Source: Oreohelix idahoensis
Lineage: Eukaryota; Mollusca; Gastropoda; Stylommatophora; Oreohelicidae
Assembly: GCA_024509875.1 (NCBI GenBank)
Contig: JAMPIV010000287.1
Location: forward strand, 389,438-453,437
DNA length: 64,000 bases
Reading direction: 5' to 3'
Shown here: in pieces, positions 11,102-20,909 of the stretch
How the letters are laid out: the number at the start of each line of letters is the position of its first letter
How positions within the stretch are numbered: position 1 is the stretch's first letter
Notes under the pieces: generated by a model
Told to the model about the DNA's origin: nothing
What the model saw: the letters and a program-made list of their open reading frames with translations, nothing else
The model's database searches: none
Translations under genes and position numbers: made by a program

Positions 11102-12609
11102 AACAGAAGGTACGATGCGCACCAGTCACAGGAGATTATAGACAATACCAACGCACGTCAGAGACAGAATCGCAAATCATATACAAGTATGAAGAAAAAA
11201 GGCCAACAATGGGTAACACCAACAAGAAACCACATGATAAGCGCAGTATACGGAAACAGTGCAGGTGCATCATACCGGGAGAAAAACATACGAGAAGAAA
11301 AATCGCGAACATCAGATCGATATTCACAGGACAGAGACAATAGCCAGCAAAAACTGCAGGAGAGAATAAAGGAAATACAGAAGCAGATAAAAATACATCC
11401 CCAACATGACAAAATTCTTCGGAATTTTATATTGCATAATCATGACATGTTTGCTTTCACCGACATGGAGCTAGGAAGGACGCAGACGATAAAAATGAAC
11501 ATTAAGACAGAGCCAGGAAAAGTCGTAAACAGGAAACCACACAGGACTCCGCTGAAAACTAGACAAATAGTGGAGAAGGCTATACAGGAGATGTTAGCTG
11601 CTGGGGTTATTCAGAGATCGCGGTCAGAATGGGTGTCCCAATAGTGATAGTCACAAAGAAGGACGGTGGTCACAGATTTTGCTGCGACTAAAGAGCATTG
11701 AATAGCATCACTAAGACCGTAACGCACCCCATCCCTAGAATAGACGATATTCTAGCGCTATTGGGAAAGTCAGAATGGTTCACGACCTTGGACGCCAGAT
11801 CCGGTTTCTGGTGTATACCATTGACAGAAGAAGTAAAAAAATAAAAGCACGTTCTGTACTCACGTGGGAACGTTCGCTTGGAACGTTTTGCCATTTGGGC
11901 TTAAAGGTAGTCCAGCAACCTATATGACGCTAATGGACGAAGTCCTTAGTGGGATGCAGAATTTTGCCATGGCATATATCGATGATATCCTAGTACACAC
12001 GTCAGAGTCAGTTCTCAGAATCATCTACAACACGTGGAGAAAGTCTTCGACAGACTGAGAAGTCATAAAGGCAAATTGAAATTGACTAAATGTAATTTCC
12101 TTCAGAGTGAAACCAAGTATCTAGGGTTTTTGATAAACAAGGATGGAATCAGACCGGACGAGGATAAAGTCAAGGCCATTAGGGAGATGCCTCCACCAGT
12201 GAATGCCAGACAAGTACGTGGGTTCTTGGGAACGTGTGGATATTTTAAGAAACACGTGATTAAATTTACACGAGCGGCAGAACCTCTAATCAATTTAGTA
12301 AAGAAATATGCCCGATTCAAGTGGACAGAGGAATGCCAGAGGGCTTTTGACTATCTCAAGGAAGCCTTAACAGAACTCCCGTTTTTGGCACACCCAGACC
12401 CGGACAAGTCATTCATCTTGTACACAGACGCTTCTGGTACAGCGTTGGGAGCGTGTTCGGTTCAGCCAGCAGAAGATGGAGAACCACATATGGTGCCAAA
12501 CGTTGGGAACGAGAAACCTATCGTATTGCTCTCCCATAAGTTCAACAAATTACAGATGAAATGGGCCGCTATTGAGAAAGAAGCATTTGCAATATACTTT
12601 GCCATACAG
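11102..12609 (+). pseudogene. A reverse transcriptase and RNase H N-terminus, frameshifted
   Basis: RT of a Ty3/gypsy element in several frames. The first part (11189-11644) ends with the RT N-terminal signature (TRQIVEKAIQEMLAAGVIQ). A one-base loss near 11638 moves the frame to TKKDGGHRFCCD with in-frame stops. FGLKGSPATY and the catalytic YIDD (about 11975-11986) are in a third frame (11864-12058). The connection domain and the first RNase H residues (YTDASGTALGA) are at 12034-12617. The frame is interrupted by LINE E at 12609/12610 inside the RNase H. At least three frameshifts plus stops make it non-functional. Confidence 0.88.
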
Positions 12610-13877
12610 CAAGTAAGGTGATGTTAAGGATACTTTTGAACAGAATAAAACAGAAATCAGAAGAAATCTTGTCAGAGGAACAGGCTGGCTTTAGACCAAA
12701 AAGAAGTACCTCAGAACAAATCTTCAGTATTAGATTACTGATCGAAAAACATCTCCAGCATCAACATGATTTATACCATAACTTCATCGATTTCACAAAA
12801 GCCTTCGATCGAGTCTGGCATGAAGGCTTATGACAAATAATGAGAAAATTCAATTTTGATACCAACATCATAGATATCATTGAAGCACTATACAAGGACG
12901 CAAGCAGTGCTGTTTTTGCAAGCAACGACATTGGAGAATTTTTCAAAACAACTGTATGAGTTCGCCAGGGATGTATCCTGTCACCAGTGCTCTTTAATAT
13001 ATATCTAGAACATATTATGCAGGAGGCTCTACGATTATAAATCAACCATATCGATTGGAGGCCGACCTCTGTGTAATCTACGTTTTGCTGATGATATTGA
13101 TCTGATAGCTGGAACAGAATCAGAACTTCAAGACCTTACCTCTAGACTGGATGGAAATTAATATAGAAAAAAGCAAGATATTGGTGAATAGCCATAAGAA
13201 ACATGTTCCGACCAACATTACGTTAAATGGGCAAACGTTAGAAGAAGTTAACACCTTTAAATATCTCGGGTCCACTATATGTAGTGATGGAAGATCAAAT
13301 AAAGAAATCAAGACAAGACTTGAGATGGCCTCAGCTGCCATGACAAGGTTGAATGTGATCTGGAAAAGTAACATCAGTTTTCCTGTGAAGATCAAATTAT
13401 ACAAATCACTTGTATTATCTATTTTCTTGTTTGGGTGTGAGGGCTGGACACTCACTGCAGATACGGAGCGAAGGATTCAGGCTTTCGAGCATACATGTTA
13501 TAGAAGAATTTTGCGCATTTGCTATAAAGAGCACAAAACAAATGTCTATGTTAGAGAGAAGATAAACACCTATGCAGGCCACCAAGAACCACTTTTGTCA
13601 ATAGTGAAACGTCGAAAGCTTGCCTGGTTTGGGCATGTAACTCGTCATGACTCCCTTTCGAAAACGATCCTCCAGGGAACAGTCGAAGGTAAACCTCCGA
13701 AGAGGAAGGCAAAGAAAATCCTGGGCTGATAACATCAAAGAATGGGCAGGACACGGTTTCTCCCCACTTGTACGCATTGCTGAGAATAGAGAGCAGTGGA
13801 GGACCCTGTCTGCTGATGCTTCCACCATGGCACCCCTACGACCCATGACGGGTTATGGGTTGAGATGATGATGATGA
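12610..13877 (+). mobile_element. LINE E, 5'-truncated, inserted in A RNase H
   Basis: This non-LTR retrotransposon is bounded by the 10-bp target duplication TGCCATACAG (12600-12609 and 13878-13887), which splits one RNase H reading frame. It ends in a (GAT)n tail. Only the RT and downstream tail survive. Confidence 0.92.
12618..13868 (+). pseudogene. LINE E reverse transcriptase (RNase H-less type), broken
   Basis: RT motifs appear in order across shifted frames. SEEQAGFRPKRST and FIDFTKAFDRVW lie in 12618-12833, RQGCILSPVLFNIYL near 12963-13010, the catalytic FADD at 13083-13094, and a long thumb/connection frame at 13151-13729 including KYLGSTI, FGCEGWTL and RRKLAWFGHVTRHD. The terminal GRQRKSWADNIKEW segment follows in another frame (13647-13868). 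Stops occur at about 12834 and 12958. It resembles RTE/CR1-like LINEs without RNase H, but the clade is unresolved. Confidence 0.85.
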
Positions 13878-14075
13878 TGCCATACAGAAGTTAGACTATT
13901 ATCTCAGGGGAACTTCGATCATAGTCAGGACAGATCACCAACCATTGCGCACATGGCTCACCAAAGTGTCGGAACAACCCCGGAAAGCGCAAACCTGGGC
14001 GTTAAATCTACAAATCTACGGCCTGGCCATAGAATATATTAAAGGAAAAGATAACTCTTGTGCAGACCTTTATCC
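13878..14075 (+). pseudogene. A RNase H C-terminal part
   Basis: Resumes directly after LINE E with AIQKLDYYLRGTS, then RTDHQPLRTWL and YIKGKDNSCADL, the C-terminal signature of gypsy RNase H. A one-base shift near 14065 moves the frame into the integrase reading frame that starts at 14058. It degrades the RNA strand of the RNA-DNA hybrid during reverse transcription. It is separated from its N-terminus by the 1.27-kb LINE. Confidence 0.88.
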
Positions 14076-16376
14076 CGCATACCATACAACAATGGGACGG
14101 AAAAATCAGAACAGGATGTGACACCAGAAATCAGTGAACATTTCAGACATATAAGTGTCATAAATTCGAACCGCAACCAACAGCAGATGGATTCAGAACT
14201 GGAAGAAAGTGGTATAGAGCAAATTGACGACATCGAAGGGTTTGACCTCCTCACGGAACAAGCCAAGGATTCCGCAATAATCAACCTTAGGAAAAAAATT
14301 GAACAAGGAACTAGGGAGGCAAGACATTTTTTCATTAACGAACAAGATAAAATAGTGGAGTTCGTAGATCCAAAAGGTGATGGAGTTCAAAGAAAATACA
14401 TTCCCAGCCACCTGGTTAAGAGGGTGTTGGAGGAGTTACATGATAATAACGGCCATTTTGGAAGGGATAAAACTCTGGAAGCAATTAAAGCACGGCATTA
14501 TTTGCCGACTCTAAGCAAGGATGTTATACAGCATGTGCAACGTTGCCTAACTTGCAAGACAAGAAATATGTCTGAAATTAAGTGCCCAATACAATGGATG
14601 GATATTCCCAAATATACCATGGAAAAGGTCAGCATTGATATTTCAGGACCATATCCGAGGACTCAATCGGGATGCGAGTACATTATCCATATTGTAGACA
14701 TGTTGTCCAACTGGTCAGAGTGTTATGCAGTAAGGGAAGCGAAAGGAAAAACCGTGGTGAATATAATGATGACATACTTTATACCTCGACATGGTTGCCC
14801 GTACACTATTGTCACTGACAACGAGACACAATTTACAGGGAATGAGTTTCAAATTTTCCTCAGGGAGATGAATATACAACATACCAAAACCTCTCCCTAT
14901 CATCCTCAGAGTAACGGGAAAAACGAACGCCTCCATGCCACAATACACAATATAATATCGAAGTATATACATGACAAAGGTGGCGATTGGGATGTGCATC
15001 TTCCACATGCACTACAAGCAATCCGGTCTAACACGAACGACTCCACTAGATTAGCTCCATTCTACATGCTATATGGCAGGGAACCGGTATTACCAACGGA
15101 CACGTTGTTAACATTTAGAAGGAAGTACTACGGTGAAACTCATATGGAAAATTTGATGATGCATAAGCATATAGCACACAAGATGGCAACTAGAAACACG
15201 GAGGTAGCAGCAGAGAAGAGAAAGGATAATGCAAACAAAAACGCGACACTACAAGTGTTCAATCCAGGAGATATAGTCTGCTACAAGGTGCAGGTTAGAA
15301 CAGGCAAGTTCAAAGACAAATGGGACACCGTATGGAAGGTGTTACAGAGGCTCTCACAGACCACATACCAGATTGGAAAAGGAAGGCAGATTAAAAGGGT
15401 ACATGTACAACATCTCCGGAAACAGGAAAGTGACCAAATCGTTATTCCCCAGAAGGATCCTATAAAGATGACGGCTCATTTTGTTAAAATACCAGGTGAG
15501 AGAGAGGGCGAAAAAATACAAGAGCCCAACAACACAAAACAAGATTCACAAAAACAGATTACAAACAACAGTACACAGAAAAGATCAGGAATAGGCAAAG
15601 GTATAAAACCGAAGGACAGTGACTGGAGTATAACTACAAGAGGCGACAACTGGGTAGTCCAAATGACTAAGAGCGACGAGGAAATACACATTATTTCCAG
15701 CGAAATCATAGATAGCGACGGCGGTGGACCCACACCAGCGCGGGAACAGATTGTTACGAGAGCACAAATGCACACGGAACCTAGGACAACATCTACTCAG
15801 TTCACCCCAAACCCTCAAAACGTATACGAACAAGAACAAGAAATCGCAGAAACACTAGTAGAAGGTGGAAGACTATTACGACAGGATACACAAGAAAACA
15901 TGCAGCGTGATAAAATTTTAGAAGATACGACAGGAATAAGGAAGAGATGGAATAATGTTCAAATAGAAATAGACGCACCGTACAAACAGACTAGAGCGGC
16001 AGAACAAAAGAGCAGAGCACAGGAGCAGCAGCTATTGCAACAAGAGGAGCAACAGAGAGAGACGAAACAACAAAGTGCAGGAAGTCAAACTCAGAACATA
16101 GAGGACACATCAACTAAAGATTCAGATTCGCAGAAAGAGATGGAGGAAGGGAATATAAGAGGGAAGAAGAGACAGCGGTCGTCATCATCAGACAATTCAT
16201 CGGTTTATAGAAGGTGTCTAGCAAAGTTGAGATATGTAGAACAGGTCAAACTTAGAAGGAAGAATAAAGTAAGAAATAGTGGCACAGCGGAGAATAAGGA
16301 AGATATAAAGACATTTTTTCAATATATTGACAGGAAATTTGAAGAATTGGAAAAGGAGAAACGTAATTATAGATAA
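14058..16376 (+). CDS. A integrase and C-terminal region (open, 772 codons)
   Basis: Uninterrupted part of the pol polyprotein. The apparent start codon is only where the frame opens. It holds an HHCC zinc-binding domain (about 14438-14562; LHDNNGHFGR and CLTCK) and a catalytic core with D in SIDISGPY, D in VTDNETQF and E in GKNERLHA, with 35 residues between the last two. A C-terminal DNA-binding region follows (FNPGDIVCYKV, about 15258). After about 15480 it becomes a low-complexity K/E/Q-rich tail ending KFEELEKEKRNYR before a TAA. Integrase is last in pol, the ordinary gypsy order. Confidence 0.88.
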   Translation: MCRPLSRIPYNNGTEKSEQDVTPEISEHFRHISVINSNRNQQQMDSELEESGIEQIDDIEGFDLLTEQAKDSAIINLRKKIEQGTREARHFFINEQDKIVEFVDPKGDGVQRKYIPSHLVKRVLEELHDNNGHFGRDKTLEAIKARHYLPTLSKDVIQHVQRCLTCKTRNMSEIKCPIQWMDIPKYTMEKVSIDISGPYPRTQSGCEYIIHIVDMLSNWSECYAVREAKGKTVVNIMMTYFIPRHGCPYTIVTDNETQFTGNEFQIFLREMNIQHTKTSPYHPQSNGKNERLHATIHNIISKYIHDKGGDWDVHLPHALQAIRSNTNDSTRLAPFYMLYGREPVLPTDTLLTFRRKYYGETHMENLMMHKHIAHKMATRNTEVAAEKRKDNANKNATLQVFNPGDIVCYKVQVRTGKFKDKWDTVWKVLQRLSQTTYQIGKGRQIKRVHVQHLRKQESDQIVIPQKDPIKMTAHFVKIPGEREGEKIQEPNNTKQDSQKQITNNSTQKRSGIGKGIKPKDSDWSITTRGDNWVVQMTKSDEEIHIISSEIIDSDGGGPTPAREQIVTRAQMHTEPRTTSTQFTPNPQNVYEQEQEIAETLVEGGRLLRQDTQENMQRDKILEDTTGIRKRWNNVQIEIDAPYKQTRAAEQKSRAQEQQLLQQEEQQRETKQQSAGSQTQNIEDTSTKDSDSQKEMEEGNIRGKKRQRSSSSDNSSVYRRCLAKLRYVEQVKLRRKNKVRNSGTAENKEDIKTFFQYIDRKFEELEKEKRNYR

Positions 16377-16952
16377 GTACAAAAGGAACAAAATAGAAGG
16401 ACCAAGGGAACGGGTCAAAAGAGAATAAACAGTGTAGACCATGGAAGGTCGAGGAAGAACAAAGAGGAAGAAAGAAATAGTGATATAATAGAAGTAGAAG
16501 AAATAACTACACTTTGCGCAGATTTAGAGAGGAAGTTTGAAGAGTTAGAAAAGAAGAACAATAAAGAGGAAGAAGTGAAGAGACACGAAGCGAGTAGAAG
16601 TACAGATCGACGGGAATACCGATCTAAGAGTAGAGTTACTATGGAGGTAAGGAGGGATACGAATCGAAGGGATTTCCGATCCAAGAGCCGAGATAGGCTG
16701 AGAAATAGAAGTGATGATAGAAGAGATACGGGTCGACGGGAATACCGATCCAAGAGTCCAGAGGGACTAGATACACTGAGAAATAGAACACATACGGATC
16801 GACGCGGTTACCGATCCAAGAGCCGGGAGGCTATAAAGGACGAAGAGAGAGGAAATACGGATCGAAGGGAGTACCGATCAAAGAGCCGAGAGGCTAGAAA
16901 GGAGGAGAGAAATAGGAGCAGTAGTAGGAGAGATACTAGGAGTATAAGTTGA
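16377..16952 (+). pseudogene. A arginine/serine-rich tail, in frame after pol stop
   Basis: The integrase frame continues without further stops from 16377 to 16952 beyond the single TAA at 16374-16376, so this probably was the end of the polyprotein or a separate third frame. It repeats the KFEELEKK phrase seen just before the stop. It then has five copies of a T(D/N/G)RR(E/D/G)(Y/F)RSKS unit starting at 16602, 16659, 16728, 16794 and 16857, separated by charged linkers. It looks like an RS domain. The function is unknown, and nuclear or RNA-protein targeting is only a guess. Confidence 0.65.
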
Positions 16953-18309
16953 GGTCGAGGTAGCGACAAATTAAAGAGTACGGAACCGGAGAGAATCCCG
17001 GGAGGTACGAGAAAAGAAAAAAATAGATGACAGGGACAAACCGAAGCAAACGGTTAAGGAAGTAAGAAGCAGGGAGGTCGAGACAAATTTGATAGATAAA
17101 GAAGTAGAGAGGAAACAAACTGTTGAATAAGTCAGAAGAGTAGAGAAGCACTGACAGGCCTGCGACGACGTACAAAATAAGGGAGAAATAAAGGAGACAC
17201 AAGGAGTGGTCAAACAACAGTTAGCATTGGAGATGCTCAAATTGCTCATGAAATGAGTGAGTAGAGAGTAGTAGGAGGCTATGAGAGGAGAGGCATAGCA
17301 TACTAAGAGGTAAACAAGATGGCGGCGGTAGCTGAGTCTTGAGAAGACTTAATTGGTCTATACCGAACACATGAAGTAAACCGAGTACACCTGACCGATA
17401 GGGTACTGCAGTAGAGGAGGAGATGAGAAAAGGAGTGCTAAGAGGTAGATTAGAGGACAAAGGAGAATTGTGAAGACTTAGTTGAGAAGCCGTAGAGAAG
17501 GACGGCAGAAAGATAGAGAAATATTGTGAAGTATTATGTAGTAATATGGAGACTGAGATGTTGAAGCCGTAGAGCAGGACGGCAGAGATATTGAGAATAA
17601 GGAGATAAATGACAATGGGGTTATTGGGAGGCCGTAGAGGAGGACGGCAGTGATGGTGGGAGGTGTTGGGAGATGGGCGGAGTTGTGGTTGAGAAAGTGG
17701 AGAGCACAGTTCCAGAGAGGGAACGAGAGTAGCGGATATGAGGGAGAGGAGAGAAGTAGAGAATTGCAGCGGGAGGCTAGTTGTGTGGAAACTAGATAAA
17801 ATCGTTCTACACTGAACATAAAAGTGAGCTGAGTAGGTCCGAACGATGGACTACTGCAGTAGTGGAAGAGAGGAGGAAAGAGGCAAGGAAGCCATAGATT
17901 AAGGGAAAGAGAAGTAGAGAATGAGAGAAATTGAGAAGTCACAGAAAGGAGACGGAAAAGAAGTATGAGATAAAGGAGCATATGGAGAAGCTATAGAGAA
18001 TATGGCAGAAGATGAGGACCATAGAGAAATGGCGAAGATATAGAGACAATGGGAAATTAGAAGTGATAGTCCGAAGGGAGCTGATAACTGAGTTGAGGAG
18101 GATGCAGATTTTGTTTTCTCGGTAGTTGCCAGAGTCTTGTGAAGACTTTGTGAGAAGCGAGGCTTCTCCAAAAAAAGAAGTTATAAGAAATGGAGAGTTA
18201 TAGGGAGACAATAAGAAAGAATAATGAGATATAGAAAAACTAAAGAAATGGGAGAGAAAGTGGGGAAAGAGCACTTACGTTAAGGAAACAGTACTTTCAT
18301 TGTTATATG
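16953..18309 (+). other. A 3' noncoding region, purine-rich, with hairpin repeats
   Basis: Strongly A/G-rich sequence with no intact frame. Three copies of GCCGTAGAGNAGGACGGC at 17489-17506, 17566-17583 and 17631-17648 can each form a 5-bp stem (GCCGT/ACGGC) around an 8-base purine loop. The region is cut at 18309 by element B and resumes at 39924. Confidence 0.6.
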
Positions 18310-20703
18310 TGTCGTGAAATATTCTAATCCACATATATAAAGTATCAGGTAAAGCCTAACAAATAAATTTAATAAAAGGAAGAAGAATGGTAAAGAACAG
18401 TGCTGTCACAATGACTGTACTCGAAATCCCCTTTGTTTTATGCTTCGTCTGCAAATTGTAACGTTTCCACGTTAAATATAAGCCACTGCATAAATACAAG
18501 CGTTTCCACAACACATTAAAACGGGTATTGCATTTCTAAGAAAAACATTGAGAGGCACACTGCGTAATGACCTAAATTAATCCTAACATTAATTATACTA
18601 CGTTACCAAAACGAACGAACAGATGGACTCAAATAGAAAGAGAGAGGGGCGAATGAAAGCAAGGACACATGCAACACTAAACTCGCGTCGCGCGATACAC
18701 AATTACTACTATCACGCGTGTAAGGCCACATGCACTAACTTTTTTTCAGACGGACAGTGATAAAAACACTAACCTCCCAGAGTTAGGTTTTAAAAACCTG
18801 GAAAACGCTTATTAGAAAAGATGACATTAGATGGGTTTACGTTTGAAAACATTACAGTACCCAGACAGCACATCTTCGAAACAGGAGGTAGAAGAAATTG
18901 CATATTTTGAACGCAGCCACTTAGCTCTTTTAAATTTGTATATTTGGGTTCCTTAGGGCTTGCTGACAAAGAATATGTAAAACGTTACGCAAATAGTCTA
19001 GGAATTACCAAATTATAACCAAAATAAAATAGTGGGGGTGCCTGACAGCATGAAATCATTTCTGCTCATAAAATTTTTTTATAACGTGTTTGAAAAAACC
19101 TTACGTTACGGAAATAGCCTACCATGTTAACTCCAAATTGATTGGAGCGCAACAAATATAAGACTAAACACGATTGGTCGGGCTATAAATACTATCTTGT
19201 GTTGTTATGGGAAACGAATAGAAGGGGTACTTTTTTGAAAAGATGTGTGGACGTGGTTTCATTGGGTAGAGCTGCGAATATACTTGATTCAGAGCGTCTG
19301 TTCATTGCCACATCTTGTAATAAACCTACTAAGAAGCAGTACGTTGAGCACCAGTGTATATTTGTTATAAAATAAAGCCTGGGACATCGGCAGATCGGAG
19401 TTGGCTATATTCATTGCCAGTCAACGAAACTGTTTATTATTCTATGAATTGTGGTAAGCTTGAAATATTCAATATCTTTTAATGAAAATTGAATGTAAAT
19501 TGTTAATTTATGCCTGTATATATGTGTAGTTCAGTAGCGAACATGATGTAAAGCCTATAATGCTCCAGCCTGAACAGAAGGTGTCGGAGGAAAGTAAAAC
19601 TGCATGGAATGGCCAAACAGTACACTGACACCTAGATTATTGATTAGACAGAAATAATGCTGGAATTGCAGAGGCGTAGTAACCATTAGGGAGGGAAATA
19701 CTGGTATAAAATATTTCAGATGAAGCTGACAGTTGGCCTAACGCTCTGAACTCAATGTTTGTGATGTATTGTGCTCAGTGTAGAAAGAGAGTATAAATTA
19801 GTTATGACGTAGAAGGTACATCCTTCTTGTTTTCAGGGACAGTGGTCTTAAAGTTATTGAGCAGCACCTGGTCAGAGCTTTGCTGAAGCCAGAGGTGGAC
19901 AGCATACTCCTTGGTCCATATAGCAACCAGTGGGGTGGCTCCAGAACTCATCGAGCAGAGGAGCCTTTTTCTGCAGTCATCACTCAAGATAAGAGAGTGT
20001 GGTCATGGAGCTCAACATTATGTACCCCCATCTTAAAATGACAGTGTAAAATACAATTAAGAGGGGAATTTAATTGTTTTAATATCAGGAACTGAGAACA
20101 TCTCCAATACTAGTTCCAATAAAGACAAACTATTGAAGTCATGATGACAAATACCAACAGAGCTTGAACAAAACAAAACCAGTATTACCTCATATTACTA
20201 CTACACCACTGACACACATAGGATACTATTAAAAATACATGTCACTACAAGATTCATATTGAGAAATTCTGTACATATAACTTGTAATTAAAATTGATTG
20301 TGATTCCTGGTTCCATTTGTATTTGAATCAGGACACATATTCATTCATGACAGCAATGAATACATATTGTTATTTGAAAAGTTATCAGTGACTCCTTTAA
20401 GATATCCTTGTAGAGTGTTTTATGTATGTGAGTGTCACAGTGTTGTCAAGTGTAGTGGAATAAATTAAATTGTTTATCTGTCTGTTGTTGTTTTGACTTA
20501 CACTTCATCATACACATACCCTAGACATATAACGTAGTCATCACACTATTCCAGAATAATTCTGACTGAGGTATACATATGTGGCAGCAAGTAAGGTTAT
20601 ATATAATACACTACTCTTATTAGATATATATATACCTTCACAGCTGATCTCAGTCAGTACACTAAGTCCCCTATAAATATTTATAACATCCCACTTTACC
20701 ACA
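18310..20703 (+). repeat. B LTR 1 (2394 bp)
   Basis: Unusually long LTR, delimited on the left by the target duplication and on the right by comparison with the LTR end at 39923 and the primer-binding site at 20709. It carries AATAAA at 20459-20464. Small frames at 19142-19375 and 19802-19987 recur in the other LTR copies only because the LTR is repeated. There is no evidence that they are genes. Confidence 0.88.
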
Positions 20704-20708
20704 TATAT

Positions 20709-20726
20709 TGGGGTCTCGCTCTTGGG
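20709..20726 (+). promoter_or_regulatory. B primer-binding site
   Basis: TGGGGTCTCGCTCTTGGG follows the LTR after a TATAT spacer. Its complement ends in CCA like a tRNA 3' end, and the following GATTTTGAA extends the resemblance into a T arm. A second copy follows the middle LTR near 35976. The tRNA identity is not determined. Confidence 0.6.
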
Positions 20727-20909
20727 ATTTTGAATCTTTACCTATTACAAATATTGGGGGTAATTCACTTCAGGAAATAATAAGAATTAAAAAGGTATCC
20801 TTGGGTGGAATTAAATAAGGTTGAGCTCTCGGTGCCTGTGTTGTCCATTAGATATATATTTAGAGATTGAATTGTTGGTTAGACATTGTATAAACTTACC
20901 TGATAGACA

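Noticed and set aside
16575..16952. Host splicing-factor exon encoding an RS domain
   Set aside because: It is in the same frame as the A integrase, has no splice signals I could support, and lies between A pol and A 3' sequence, so it belongs to the element.
19142..19375. 77-residue frame conserved between 19142 and 34410
   Set aside because: Both lie at the same offset in B LTR copies, so conservation follows from LTR duplication and not from selection on a protein.
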